Shown here: piece after piece, positions 42,127 through 51,747 of the stretch
Numbering within the stretch: the stretch's first letter is position 1
How the letters are laid out: every line of letters begins with the position of its first letter
Assembly: GCF_900095185.1 (NCBI RefSeq)
Contig: NZ_LT606948.1
Coordinates: forward strand, 558,001-622,000
Reading direction: 5' to 3'
DNA from: Polynucleobacter necessarius
Lineage (GTDB): Bacteria; Pseudomonadota; Gammaproteobacteria; Burkholderiales; Burkholderiaceae
Length of the DNA: 64,000 bases
Position numbers and translations under genes: made by a program
Notes under the pieces: model-generated
The model's database searches: none
Told to the model about the DNA's origin: nothing
Seen by the model: only the letters and a program-made list of their open reading frames with translations

Positions 42127-42734
42127 GGATGACTGAACGCATTGGGCTCTTCGCCGATCTAGTGGAGAAAAAAGGCGATTACCATACTCGGCAATCATGA
42201 TGAGGCTTTTTTTAAAAATAGTCGCAGTCAAATGAATGCTAGCAGCTAATGCTGCCATTGAGTGGACTAAATCTCAGTTAAATCATGATCATTTAGAGTT
42301 CCTACAAAATCTACCGCCAATGATTCAGGAAGAAAAAAATTTGCTTTGTCCATTCATCTGCGTACAATCCTGCCGACTAGAATTACATTACCAATAGCAT
42401 GAGTGCATGGCGATGCGTCCAAAGCTCTGGAAAAAGTTATACCTTCGTAGGCCTTGCTCATGAGCAAGCCCTGTTTTCTCAAAGTGCTGTTGGTAAATTA
42501 ATTCGCTTTACGCCACATCCTGGCGATGAAATTCCAGTACTACAACATCATCAGCGGGTCGGCGTGGTAGACCCTCTTTGGCAACCAAGAGATGGCAATC
42601 CAGAAGCATGCTTTGCTATTTTTGAACCGGGATCTGAAATGCTCACATTTCATCGCGTACCCTACGACCACTTCACTGCCGCAGAGAAAGTGCGACGCGC
42701 TGGACTTCCAGAAGATTGGCCAAATAAGAATTAA
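42127..42734 (+). pseudogene. Calcineurin-like metallophosphoesterase, truncated and shifted
   Basis: Only part of the N-terminal metal site survives: ILGNHDEA (42188-42212). The C-terminal half is an open frame from 42399, with MSAWRCVQSSGKSYTFVG, the QPRDGNPEACFAIFE motif, and FHRVPYDHFTAAEKVRRAGLPED. The expected first 60 or so residues with the DxH motif are not found. Several stops lie between 42170 and 42400. The TAA overlaps the start of the following kinase gene (TAATG), showing an ancestral operon. Confidence 0.75.
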
Positions 42735-44059
42735 TGGCGATCAATTCTGATATCGAAGCCCTAGACAATATATTCCACGAAGGTAAAGTAGTAGATGGTT
42801 TTGTCTGAGGAAAAGAAGTTCATCGCGGCGGTATGGCCAGTCTTTTTTCAGCAACGAAAGAAGGTGTTAATGCTCCCATTCTGCTGAAGATACCGCGTGT
42901 GGGCAAAGATCAGCCGGTAGAGAGTTTGATTGGCTTTGAAACTGCACTCACAATCTTACGCTCATTAAAGAGGGTAAGCAATGTACGATCGATGAAGTCG
43001 TTCGTATTGGCGCAGATCTTGCACAAGCCGTACAGTCGTTGCACTCACAAAATGCCATTCATCTGGACATCAACCCAGAAAATATTTTGATCGACGATAA
43101 GGGTAATTTTGGCTTATCGCATCATGCTCGATACCCGGATTTACTTGCAGAAGAAATGCGCAAGGGCGTAGGTTCTGCGCCCTAGATTTCTCCCGAACAA
43201 GTAGCCGGCATTCGATCTGACTCACGCAGCGATATTTATTCCATTGCCGCAAAATAATGTACGCATTTCTCACTGGTGAGTTGCCCTATGGTAATCCTCA
43301 AACAATGAGTGGTTTACGCAGAAGAATGTGGGCTAAACCCCTTCCTCCGCGCGCCATTCGCAGAGAAATCCAACGATGGTTGCAAGAAGTTGTGCTCCGC
43401 TGTTTATGGCCTCGAGCTGCAGCTCGTTATCAAAGTGCTGCACGCTTACGACAAGTATTACGCGATCCAGAGGGAGGGGGTAGCCCTCACACAGAACGGG
43501 CTGACCGTATTGAGCCGCTGAGCTGTTGGCAAAATCTCAAAGGCATGTTTAAGGCTCATAGTTAAGGCTCATAGCCTGCAGCCTTAAACATGCCTACGCC
43601 CAAACATGGGTCACTTTGATGCGCCGCTCATGATTACTGCAATTGAGACGCGCCAATCTGATGAAGACTTATGAGGGGCGTATGCAAGTTACTGCCAAGA
43701 ATCTTTTACATGCCTACCCTGAAAGTCGACTTGCCTGCTTAAGCACGATAAGCAGTACCCCTACGTTTAAGGGTAGCCAGGAAAATGAAACGGCGAGCGG
43801 CATTGTGCGCGGCCATTTAGTGCAAGTCATGGAATGGGCCAAACCGTTAAAGCTGCTACCTGAAAGAATTTCTTATCACGTACTAGAGGCTCTCGACCCC
43901 GCCACTAGAATTTTTGAATTCGCAAAAGATAATGATACGTCACTTATTTTGAGTGGAGCCTCACACAAGCTTTCCAATAAAGTCACGCCCTGGAGCACCT
44001 CGATGACCAAGATTGTTGAAGAGGCTCCCTGCAGTGAGCAACATATTGTCAGAACGTAG
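42734..44059 (+). pseudogene. Ser/Thr protein kinase fused to a universal stress protein domain, decayed
   Basis: From ATG 42734: a TGA after VDGFV, then GKEVHRGGMASLFSA (glycine-rich loop) and ILLKIPRVGKDQ (Lys). A shift near 42970 leads to QAVQSLHSQNAIHLDINPEN (catalytic loop). The DFG Asp is missing (NFGLSHH), a TAG follows GVGSAP before ISPEQVAGIRSDSRSDIYS, then more shifts. The last part (43643-44059) is a Usp domain: SGIVRGHLVQVMEWA, ISYHVLEALDPATRIFEFAKD and SLILSGASHK. The order implies an original kinase-Usp fusion that may have sensed stress. It ends one base before the convergent dctA. Confidence 0.75.
43542..43594. repeat. 15-bp perfect inverted repeat with internal direct repeat
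   Basis: Arms GGCATGTTTAAGGCT (43542-43556) and AGCCTTAAACATGCC (43580-43594) are separated by 23 bases. The motif TTAAGGCTCATAG occurs twice in tandem at 43549-43561 and 43562-43574, overlapping the left arm. It lies inside the kinase-Usp pseudogene, so it probably formed or inserted after the gene decayed. Confidence 0.8.
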
Positions 44060-45388
44060 TTAACGCATCTTATCCTGTTTTTGATCTAGCAAGATTTCTG
44101 GTTCCCGGGCTTCCATCAAATTATCTTTATTGAGAACCCTCGTTAATTGTTTTTGATCTAACTCTCCAGTCCATCGCGCCACCACTATCGTGGCAACACC
44201 ATTACCAACTAAGTTGGTTAATGCTCGCGCCTCAGACATAAAGCGATCGATACCCAGAATGATGGCAAGCCCCGCAACAGGAACATGACCCACCGCAGAT
44301 AGGGTTGCGGCAAGAACAATGAATCCGCTACCAGTAATACCTGCAGCACCTTTAGATGTCAAAAGTAAAACCAACAAAAGCGTGATCTGCTGCGTAATGG
44401 TCATTGGGGTATCTGTTGCTTGAGCAATAAATACTGCGGCCATGGTTAGGTAAATAGACGTTCCATCCAGGTTGAATGAATAACCCGTTGGTATTACTAG
44501 CCCCACGCAGCTTTTCTTGGCACCCAAAAGCTCCATTTTTTCCATCATGTGTGGCAAAACAGATTCGGATGATGAGGTTCCTAAAACAATTAATAACTCT
44601 TCTTTAATGTAGCGGACAAATTTAAAAATACTAAATCCGTTAAAGCGGGCAATTAAACCTAGCACAATAAATACAAAAAGTAGGCAAGTGATATAAAACG
44701 CCCCCATTAACTTTCCTAAAGAAAATAATGAACCAACGCCATACTTACCAATCGTGAATGCCATGGCACCAAATGCTCCCAGCGGGGCAAACTTCATGAT
44801 GATTCCGATGATGTCAAAAAGCACATGGGAAAATTTCTCGATTAAATCAAAAACCAATGTTCCCCTGCCTCCAAATTTATGCAATACAAAACCAAATAGC
44901 ACCGCAATAAATAGCACTTGTAATATCTCGCCTTTTGCGAAGGCATCTATCGCAGTGTTGGGGATAATATTGAGCAAAAACTCAGTGGTGCTAGCCATCT
45001 TTCCAGGGCCTGTATAAGCGTTAATGCCTTTGGTATCCAAACTAGCAGGATCGATATTCATTCCTGCGCCAGGTTGCAAAACATTCACCACTATTAGACC
45101 GACTATCAGAGCAAGTGAACTCACCACCTCAAAATACACAAGCGCCAATCCGCCTGTTTTTCCAACCTTCTTCATATCCTCCATCCCGGCAATACCTACC
45201 ACTACCGTACAGAAGATGATTGGTGCAATCAACATCTTGATGCCTTTAATAAAAGCATCTCCAAGGGGTTTCATATCAACCCCTATAGAGGGATAGAAGT
45301 TCCCCAATAAAACTCCTAGAACAACAGCTGCAAGTACTTGAAAATAAAGAATTTTATAGAATGGTGGTTTTTTTAATGTAGTCGTCAT
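44060..45388 (-). CDS. dctA: C4-dicarboxylate/H+ symporter DctA
   Basis: The 442-residue transporter of the DAACS family imports succinate, fumarate or malate. It has eight or so hydrophobic spans, starting [19 protein letters not shown]. Signature regions are [39 protein letters not shown] (the SSS hairpin), [17 protein letters not shown] and the [14 protein letters not shown] motif. I chose the ATG at 45388 (MTTTLKK), preceded by AAGGACG; a further in-frame ATG at 45406 lacks this. It appears intact. C4 acids are a plausible carbon source inside a host cell (inference). Confidence 0.9.
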   Translation of the reverse strand: MTTTLKKPPFYKILYFQVLAAVVLGVLLGNFYPSIGVDMKPLGDAFIKGIKMLIAPIIFCTVVVGIAGMEDMKKVGKTGGLALVYFEVVSSLALIVGLIVVNVLQPGAGMNIDPASLDTKGINAYTGPGKMASTTEFLLNIIPNTAIDAFAKGEILQVLFIAVLFGFVLHKFGGRGTLVFDLIEKFSHVLFDIIGIIMKFAPLGAFGAMAFTIGKYGVGSLFSLGKLMGAFYITCLLFVFIVLGLIARFNGFSIFKFVRYIKEELLIVLGTSSSESVLPHMMEKMELLGAKKSCVGLVIPTGYSFNLDGTSIYLTMAAVFIAQATDTPMTITQQITLLLVLLLTSKGAAGITGSGFIVLAATLSAVGHVPVAGLAIILGIDRFMSEARALTNLVGNGVATIVVARWTGELDQKQLTRVLNKDNLMEAREPEILLDQKQDKMR

Positions 45389-45409
45389 TTGGGCGTCCTT
45401 TATCAACTA

Positions 45410-46228
45410 ATGAGCGAGCAAAAACGCGATTGCTTTAATGAGATGGTACATCGACTCAATAAAAACTCTTTGATCACGGATAATGTGAGCATGGAAGAAA
45501 AGGTACGTGTCTCAAAACTACTCTCTGAGCTTGGACTTTGCTCACGTCGTGAGGCTGATTCATATATTGAACAGGGCCTAGTGACGGTAGCTGGAGAAGT
45601 AGTAAATGAATTAGGTGTTCGGGCATATCGCCATCAGAAAATTGAGTTGCAGTCTGGTGCTAGAGCACAACAAGCCTCCCGCATTACCGTCATCCTCAAT
45701 AAACCTGTGGGATATATTTCCCACTATGACGATGAGCAAGAGTATCAACCTGCGGCATCCTTAATTACTCCAGAAAACTACTTCGCCAGTCCTCTAGATA
45801 AAGGCAGGAGTCCTCGTTTTCATACGAAAGGACTGGCCCCTGCGGGAAGACTGGATATAGACTCTACAGGTATGCTGGTACTCACCCAAGATGGACGTAT
45901 GGCTAAATTATTGATTGGTGAAAACAGTCCGATTGAGAAAGAATACTTAGTACGTGTTGAAGGAAGGCTTTCATTTGAAGAGTTAGATCGTCTAAGACAC
46001 GGTCTGTCGCTTGACGGAGTGGTACTTAAACCAGCTCAAGTTAGCTGGCAGAATGCAGATCAACTTCGCTTCGTTTTACGCGAAGGGCGCAAACGTCAAA
46101 TTCGGCGAATGTGTGAAATGGTTGGACTTAAAGTATTAGGACTTAAAAGGGTCAGAATGGGACGAATCTCTCTAGGTCCGCTTCCAGCAGGCCAGTGGCG
46201 TTATGTCAGGCCGGAAGAGCAATTCTAG
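45410..46228 (+). CDS. RsuA/RluF-family rRNA pseudouridine synthase
   Basis: Isomerises uridine in rRNA. An S4 RNA-binding domain (VRVSKLLSELGLCSRREADSY) is followed by VILNKPVGYISHYDDE. The catalytic Asp is in GRLDIDSTGMLVLTQDG, and GRKRQIRRMCEMVGLKVLGL is near the end, as in RluF. ATG 45410 or 45491 (MEEKVRVS) are both possible; the latter starts at the S4 domain. It is divergent from dctA. The target base cannot be told from sequence. It appears intact. Confidence 0.87.
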   Translation: MSEQKRDCFNEMVHRLNKNSLITDNVSMEEKVRVSKLLSELGLCSRREADSYIEQGLVTVAGEVVNELGVRAYRHQKIELQSGARAQQASRITVILNKPVGYISHYDDEQEYQPAASLITPENYFASPLDKGRSPRFHTKGLAPAGRLDIDSTGMLVLTQDGRMAKLLIGENSPIEKEYLVRVEGRLSFEELDRLRHGLSLDGVVLKPAQVSWQNADQLRFVLREGRKRQIRRMCEMVGLKVLGLKRVRMGRISLGPLPAGQWRYVRPEEQF

Positions 46229-46278
46229 ACGCCCCACCCGCTTATAATTTCGTCCAGTCCTAGATTAATCAACGCAAA

Positions 46279-47913
46279 ATTACCATCGAAACCCCCACCT
46301 CCAGCTCCCCGGGCGCAGAAGTCTTAAGACGTCGCAGCTTTGCTATCATCTCTCACCCAGATGCCGGCAAAACTACGCTCACTGAAAAATTATTACTTTA
46401 TGCAGGCGCCATTCAAATTGCAGGAAGTGTCAAGGCACGTAAAGCAAGTCGTCATGCTACATCCGACTGGATGGAAATTGAGAAGCAGCGCGGCATTTCT
46501 GTAGCAAGTTCTGTAATGCAAATGGAATATCGCGATTGCATCATTAATCTATTAGATACACCAGGCCACCAAGATTTTGCTGAAGATACTTATCGGGTAT
46601 TAACTGCGGTTGATTCAGCCCTCATGGTGATTGATGCAGCAAACGGTGTCGAATCGCAAACCTTGCGTTTGCTCGAGGTTTGTCGCGCTCGACATACACC
46701 TATCGTTACCTTTATTAATAAAATGGATCGCGAAGTCAAGCCTCCCATGGAATTAATGGATGAAATTGAAACTGCCCTTGGTATTGAAGTGGTTCCTTTC
46801 ACTTGGCCAGTTGGGATGGGCAAATCTTTTGCTGGAGTAATTGATATTGCCAACTCTCGCATGCGGATGTTCAAAGCGGGTGAAGACCGTGTCACTGAAG
46901 ACTCACATGCGGTAATGGATATCAATGATCCAGCTCCAAAAAAGCGTCTTGGCGCCGATCTTGAAAACGCCTTAGCCGAAGTTGAATTAATCCAAGAGGC
47001 CATGCCTGCTTTTGACTTAGACGCTTTTCTAGCAGGACATCAATCACCCGTCTTCTTTGGCTCTGCGATTAATAATTTTGGCGTACGCGAGATTCTGAAT
47101 ACATTAGTTGAACTGGCGCCATCGCCGGGTTCACGAAAAGCATTACAGCGGGAAGTTAGTCCTGCGGAAAACAAATTCTCTGCAGTAATTTTTAAAATAC
47201 AAGCCAACATGGATCCAGCACATCGTGACCGTGTCGCATTTTTGCGCATATGCTCTGGACGCTTTCAACGCGGCATGAAATTAAACATTTGCCGCAATAA
47301 TAAAGAGGTTCGCACCAATAATGCGCTCTCCTTCTTATCGCAACGTCGTGATATTTTAGATGAGGCGTTTCCGGGCGATATCATTGGCTTACCTAATCAT
47401 GGCTTGCTGCGTTTAGGGGACACACTTACCGAAGGCGAGCAGTTGCAATTTACCGGCTTACCTTTCTTTGCCCCAGAAATTTTTCGTATGGTTGAATCTG
47501 CCGATCCATTGCGCTCAAAACAATTGCGCACTGGACTCATGCAACTTGGTGAAGAGGGTGCTATTCAGGTCTTTAGGCCAATGGCGGGGGGTACCATGCT
47601 GTTAGGTGCATTTGGACAACTGCAATTTGAGGTAGTTAGCCATCGACTCCAGACGGAATATGGCGCAGAAGTCAGGCTTTTGCCAGCACGCTATAACCTA
47701 GCTCGCTGGGTTAGCGCAGATGATTCTATAGCCCTGAAGAAATTTATTCAAGAAAACATTCACCGTATGGCAGAAGATGTTGTTGGAGCCTCAGTATTTT
47801 TAGCCTCACATAAATCAGAGCTTGTTGTTACACAACAACGCTGGCAATCAATCCAATTCCATGCACTACGAGAGCATGCAAGCTTGATTTATCAGTCTGA
47901 TCTATCAGGTTAA
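46279..47913 (+). CDS. prfC: Peptide chain release factor 3, apparent ATT start
   Basis: RF3 recycles RF1/RF2 after termination. The frame is open from a TAG at 46261 to the stop at 47913 and encodes RRRSFAIISHPDAGKTTLTEK (in parts), RHATSDWMEIEKQRGISV, LLDTPGHQDFAEDTYR and INKMDRE. The first ATG is at 46471, after the P-loop, so starting there would destroy GTP binding. No ATG, GTG or TTG precedes the P-loop in frame. ATT at 46279 (followed by ACC ATC GAA) sits where an ATG would give 544 residues, the normal length. Either ATT is used, as in infC, or the gene has just lost its start. The rest is intact. Confidence 0.85.
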   Translation: MTIETPTSSSPGAEVLRRRSFAIISHPDAGKTTLTEKLLLYAGAIQIAGSVKARKASRHATSDWMEIEKQRGISVASSVMQMEYRDCIINLLDTPGHQDFAEDTYRVLTAVDSALMVIDAANGVESQTLRLLEVCRARHTPIVTFINKMDREVKPPMELMDEIETALGIEVVPFTWPVGMGKSFAGVIDIANSRMRMFKAGEDRVTEDSHAVMDINDPAPKKRLGADLENALAEVELIQEAMPAFDLDAFLAGHQSPVFFGSAINNFGVREILNTLVELAPSPGSRKALQREVSPAENKFSAVIFKIQANMDPAHRDRVAFLRICSGRFQRGMKLNICRNNKEVRTNNALSFLSQRRDILDEAFPGDIIGLPNHGLLRLGDTLTEGEQLQFTGLPFFAPEIFRMVESADPLRSKQLRTGLMQLGEEGAIQVFRPMAGGTMLLGAFGQLQFEVVSHRLQTEYGAEVRLLPARYNLARWVSADDSIALKKFIQENIHRMAEDVVGASVFLASHKSELVVTQQRWQSIQFHALREHASLIYQSDLSG

Positions 47914-48148
47914 TTAGCGTATCGGCTTGCAATCCAATACAACAATCACTACCTTTAAAAGAAGGTGCTTTACCGTATTGCTCACAATACGAGCTTGCCT
48001 TTATGGTTAACTGTTCAATCGATTCACCACTACTATTTAAAATAGTAACATGATGAGGGTCTGAGGCATCGGTATATAGGGCCGCACAAGCACCAAAAAA
48101 GAATGCACATCTTCTTCCTAGCAGAGAAGATTGCATTAATGTCCTCAT
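47828..48148 (-). CDS. Small cysteine-containing putative lipoprotein, function unknown
   Basis: A 106-residue ORF with a short N-terminal export-like region and a possible lipobox FFGAC, then DPHHVTILNSSGESIEQL and Cys-containing YCEQYGKAPSF. The C-terminal third runs 86 bp into the 3' end of prfC on the opposite strand, which suggests the original stop was lost or a shift extended it. I do not recognise the family. The first 70 or so residues look protein-like; the tail probably is not. Confidence 0.5.
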   Translation of the reverse strand: MRTLMQSSLLGRRCAFFFGACAALYTDASDPHHVTILNSSGESIEQLTIKASSYCEQYGKAPSFKGSDCCIGLQADTLINLIDQTDKSSLHALVVHGIGLIASVVV

Positions 48149-48170
48149 TGTTAAATCTCTCTTATGTACT

Positions 48171-48413
48171 TTAATCTTGTTTTAATTCCAAAGATTTCAG
48201 AATTTTTAAGGTGATTTTGGTGGCAAACGGCCTATAAAGCAAAATACAAATAATCGCGACCGGATAGGCCACCATCCAAACTTCAAGCCATACCCAGAGA
48301 AAATTTTCTTTGAGACCAACACGAACTAATGTGATGGCTAATGTAATACTCAATGACATGAGAAGGCCCATTACAAGGGCAAATATAAGATTTGGTAGAT
48401 TCATCATGATCAC
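48171..48413 (-). CDS. DUF2798 small membrane protein
   Basis: An 80-residue protein with two membrane spans: IFALVMGLLMSLSITLAITL and VWLEVWMVAYPVAIICILL. The spacing and the VGLKENFLWVW linker match the DUF2798 family, whose function is unknown. It is probably co-transcribed with the following small lipoprotein on the minus strand. It appears intact. Confidence 0.65.
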   Translation of the reverse strand: MIMMNLPNLIFALVMGLLMSLSITLAITLVRVGLKENFLWVWLEVWMVAYPVAIICILLYRPFATKITLKILKSLELKQD

Positions 48414-48535
48414 ATCATAGCTCCCCGAGCCTGTTAACTGTTATTCTGAATTATGATCACTATTGTGCACCCGAGATAGGTGAGCCCTTTCAGCCATTCT
48501 GAGGGGCCCATCACTCCATAACTCTAGGAAATTCC

Positions 48536-48718
48536 ATGGCTGTAGGCCAAAATCAAAGAACCAGAAAAAATGACTCCATGCTCACCAAAACAGGAAAGGC
48601 ACGCTTAGGACCGCTTAATTCAGCTCAGTTAACCAAATTATTGGAAGCAAGCACCAAACCAAAAGACAGAAGGAAAATTTTACGAGCTCTTAATAATCGT
48701 CAAATCATTACAAAATAA
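48536..48718 (+). CDS. Small basic conserved protein
   Basis: A 60-residue Lys/Arg-rich protein, MAVGQNQRTRKNDSM then GKARLGPLNSAQLTKLLEAS and RRKILRALNNRQI. Similar short proteins occur in Betaproteobacteria in my memory, without known function. A rho-independent terminator follows its stop within 10 bp, which supports that it is a real gene. Confidence 0.6.
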   Translation: MAVGQNQRTRKNDSMLTKTGKARLGPLNSAQLTKLLEASTKPKDRRKILRALNNRQIITK

Positions 48719-48723
48719 TACAA

Positions 48724-48745
48724 AACCCCTTAAACGGGGCTTTTG
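48724..48745 (+). terminator. Rho-independent terminator after the small basic protein
   Basis: AACCCC and GGGGCTTTT flank the short loop TTAAAC, giving a GC stem followed by T-rich DNA directly after the stop at 48718. Confidence 0.75.
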
Positions 48746-48781
48746 ATTTTCCTGCTTCAACAAAATTTATTCAGAGGGCTA

Positions 48782-49514
48782 TTAATTTCTTTTTATTAAC
48801 ATTCTGCTCCCAAGCATCACCGTTGAAACAACCAAGACTGCACACATTAAGTTCCTTAATGTGAGTGAGTCGCCCAATAAAATGCTGGCTGCAACTAGTG
48901 TGCAAAAGGGTTGGATAAGCTGGACTTGACTCACTCGAGCAATACCCCCATTGCAAGACCCTCATACCAAAAAAATCCCAGAAACATTGGGAAGAAGCGC
49001 AAGTAGATAAAACTAGTCCATGCAACTGCGCCTGCATCAATATATTCAGAGTTGTAGGTTAACCAAGTCATCGCCACATTAAACGGCAGGGAAATAATTA
49101 ACGTCCATGACATGACGGTGCGAGGATTCATCCTTCTAGAAAGTTCGCCGCCTTCTACATATCCAATACAAGCGCTAATACCACCCAATACCAGAAGACC
49201 ATCTATATAAGTAAAGTTTCCTGAGCTCTTTAAAAGCGCATATAACACTACGAAACCCGCCCCTAATACAGATAGAAACCAAAAACCACGTCCAAGGCAA
49301 TCACTATATATTTCACAAAATCGACTTTTGAGGGGGCGGGTTCTTTTTTATCAACAAGATAGGCTAGTGCAACTACGCCAGCCAGAAAGGCTCTGCCAAA
49401 TGCAATGACATAGGGATTGAAGCTTAAAACGGCTATCTTACTTACTGGTAACGTTAGGCTAAAGATCAGAATTCCTATCAAGCCAATTAGCATTTCTTTG
49501 CTTTCTTTATTCAC
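48782..49514 (-). pseudogene. EamA/DMT-family permease, internally deleted and shifted
   Basis: The head (MNKESKEMLIGLIGILIFSLTLP in short, ATG 49514) and FGRAFLAGVVALAYLVD match the first spans of an EamA drug/metabolite permease. A stop at 49263 is followed, in another frame, by DGLLVLGGISACIGYVEGG and MFLGFFWYEGLAMG. A last shift near 48945 gives SILLGDSLTLRNLMCA and TAA at 48782. The sum is about 240 codons against about 290, so part of the middle is missing. It is non-functional. Confidence 0.75.
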
Positions 49515-49591
49515 TATTGCCCTTGTTGTATTATTGGATTAATTGTATTAACCACAACACTAATGTGGGGCTGTAATATATCTGCAACCCC

Positions 49592-50104
49592 ATGAAAACC
49601 AACGTTCAAATTCACGCAATTTATCTTGCACACCTTGCAGATGTAGTCAAGCAACCGATAGGTAAGGCCAAGGTCACCGTGGCCTCTGGAATTGAGGGTG
49701 ATAGATTTGCCTTGGGAACAGGCAAATATTCAGCGGTCGAGCCAAGTAAGGTGCGTCATAGCACCCTGATTGCATTATCGGGCATTGAAGTGGCAAATGA
49801 GTGGCTTCAAGCAAGGGGGTGAGCCCACTTTCGATGGGAGCGAAACACGTCGAAATGTCGTGTTAAGTGGAATTACAGCCAATCAACTCAATACTTTTTA
49901 GTGGGTCAGCAAGTTTGGCTAGGAAGTATTAACCTGCTAGGGACAGAGCTTTGTACCCCCTGCGAAAGACCTGCACAGCTTCTGAATAGGCCAAGCTTTA
50001 TGGAAGTTTTTGAGGGGCGCGGCGATCTTAGAGCAAAAGTTCTCGGTTCCGGAGTGCTTGCTATTGATGACACACTCATTTTGGGGGATGAAAAAATCTC
50101 ATGA
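49592..50104 (+). pseudogene. MOSC-domain protein, frameshifted
   Basis: The head (MKTNVQIHAIYLAH, GIEGDRFALGTGKYS) ends at a TGA after QARG. The next frame carries EPTFDGSETRRNVVLSGI and stops at TAG, and a third frame gives VGQQVWLGSINLLGTELCTPCERPAQ and RGDLRAKVLGSGVL to 50104. MOSC domains bind Moco-related sulfur; TELCTPCERP keeps the cysteine region. Two shifts disable it. Its end overlaps the GNAT gene start (ATGA), showing a former operon. Confidence 0.8.
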
Positions 50105-50499
50105 TTGAGTATCGCGATAACACTGTTATTACAGCAGAACAAGCAATCGATCTTTACAAGCGCCCTACACTAGGTGAACGACGCCCTATTCATAGCCTAC
50201 AAACTTTTAAGGCCATGCTCCAGAATGCTAACCTCGTCATAACCGCTTGGGATGGAGAGCACTTAGTTGGCATTTCCCGATCATTAACTGACTTTTCCTA
50301 TGTAGCCCGTCTTGCAGACTTAGCAGTTGATGAAATCTATCAACGCCCAGGTATTGGTAAACGCCTTATTGAAGAAACCAAAATTCGCCTCGGCCCCGAA
50401 TGCATGATTATTCTACTAGCAGCGCCTAAAGCGAACGAAGACTATGCGCACATTGGCTTTGAACACAACCCTCGTGCATGGGTTCTGAAAAGCAATTAA
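50101..50499 (+). CDS. GNAT-family N-acetyltransferase
   Basis: A 132-residue protein with the acetyl-CoA binding motif A region ADLAVDEIYQRPGIGKRLIEE, where the usual Q/R-x-x-G-x-G/A reads RPGIGK, and IILLAAPKANEDYAHIGF. It overlaps the broken MOSC gene and is followed by a broken histidine phosphatase gene. It is open throughout. Substrate unknown. It may be a survivor of a decaying operon. Confidence 0.78.
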   Translation: MIEYRDNTVITAEQAIDLYKRPTLGERRPIHSLQTFKAMLQNANLVITAWDGEHLVGISRSLTDFSYVARLADLAVDEIYQRPGIGKRLIEETKIRLGPECMIILLAAPKANEDYAHIGFEHNPRAWVLKSN

Positions 50500-50517
50500 A
50501 TCTTTATGATTGCACTA

Positions 50518-51123
50518 TGAATATCACTCGATTTTGCTTGGTTCGCCATGGAGAAACCGACTGGAATGCTGCGCGTCGCCTACGCGGTCATACCGCGATA
50601 TTGATTTAAGTACTCGTGGATATGCACAAGCTATCCAAATGGCTCGGGCTCTCAAACACATCGATCTTCAACGAGTAGCAAAAACTGCTGAAGCAATCGA
50701 GCGGGTATTTGAAACTGATGCTATCCAAAACGCCGCACTAAGAGAACGCCATCTTGGCATGCTACAAGGACTTACCATGGATGAGACTCCCAAGCAAGAG
50801 CCTGAACTTTGGAAATCGCATCTCAACAGCAATCTAGATGAAAATTTGCGTAATGGAGAAAGCATGCAGCAATTTGCAGATTGCATCAAAATCGTTCTCG
50901 AGCAAATCCGCAAACAACATATTGGCAAAACCATCTTGCTTGTCAGCCATGGTGGTGCATTAGATATGATGTACAGAATTGCCAGCAATCAAGCCTGGGA
51001 TGCCGAAAAGGCTGTTGCAGTTCTCAATGCCTCTCTCAACTGGATCAGTCATGATGGGCTTGGATGAAAGGTCGATGGGTGGGCTGATACTAGCCATTTG
51101 AACGTGCTAGCTCTTGATAATTT
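50518..51123 (+). pseudogene. Histidine phosphatase (phosphoglycerate mutase family), broken
   Basis: ATG 50518 starts MNITRFCLVRHGETDWNAAR with the catalytic RHGET, then stops at a TAA after a shift near 50593. The next frame has RDIDLSTRGYAQAIQMARAL, a small internal loss before RVAKTAEAIERVF, and the second catalytic His in LLVSHGGALDMMYR. A TGA follows GLG before KVDGWADTSHLNVL. Several lesions rule out full function. Confidence 0.83.
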
Positions 51124-51180
51124 AGATCTTGAGTGCCTCAACAAAATACGGACCAAAACAATAACCTACCAGAAGGTGGT

Positions 51181-51375
51181 TTATGTTCTGACTGTCTGCA
51201 ATTTATTTTGCTCTGAAATACAAAAATCTACAACTACATCAGCAAAGTCTAAATAACGCGAGTTACTTTTTCTAAAACTGTCGATCTCAGCAGACAAAGG
51301 AGAGACTGAACTCTTAAATGCAGCGTCTTCGTAGCCAGGGTGATATGGAGCCTCTTCAACAAATTGATTAGTCAT
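51181..51375 (-). CDS. Short ORF downstream of the glycine riboswitch, unknown
   Basis: From ATG 51375, with GAAGG eight bases upstream, it encodes 64 residues: MTNQFVEEAPYHPGYEDAAF, later LSAEIDSFRKSNSRYLDFAD. The frame is open upstream for a few codons beyond ATG but meets stops before the riboswitch. It is the only open frame after the tandem glycine riboswitch on this strand. I recognise no family; it may be a gene remnant rather than a gene. Confidence 0.35.
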   Translation of the reverse strand: MTNQFVEEAPYHPGYEDAAFKSSVSPLSAEIDSFRKSNSRYLDFADVVVDFCISEQNKLQTVRT

Positions 51376-51506
51376 ACATTTACCTTCATTAGTTGGTGCC
51401 AAAAATGAATACTCATTCTGGAATACAGCATTGAATTGAAACCGCGTGAACGGTAATTAAAAGCGAGCAGGCTATTGAATTGGAATTTGCATCGTGACTC
51501 TCCTAA

Positions 51507-51747
51507 AGCAGCCCATCCTTGACATGAATAGACCATGCTGATGGGATGCTGCTCCCCCTGGCCCTGAGCCCTGAGAAATTCACCCTAAGCTCTGCTGAGG
51601 GCTTGCTCCTTCGGTGCACCATGAAAATTGTGACTCTCCAGATGACTATTTAGGATAAGCAGCACCTTCCTGGTGGATACCTGAGCGTTCATGGGAGTTT
51701 GTGCGCCTTCGGTGGAGAAATTTATCTCACTCTCCTGCTTGAGAAAA
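51507..51747 (-). promoter_or_regulatory. Tandem glycine riboswitch with 3' hairpin
   Basis: On the minus strand two aptamers follow each other. The first (about 51736-51660) has GGAGAG, CCACCGAAGGCGCA, and CGCTCAGGTATCC. The second (about 51618-51553, led by CTGGAGAGTCAC near 51640) has GCACCGAAGGAGCAAGC and TCTCAGGGCTCAGGG. These are the GGAGAG / CCGAAGG-GCA / CUCAGG blocks of the glycine riboswitch. A stem of AGCAGCATCCCATC against GGATGGGCTGCT (51553-51507) follows and may be the expression platform; GGAG and an ATG at 51492 come next, with a stop six codons on. The usual target (gcv operon or a glycine permease) is not recognisable. Confidence 0.85.
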
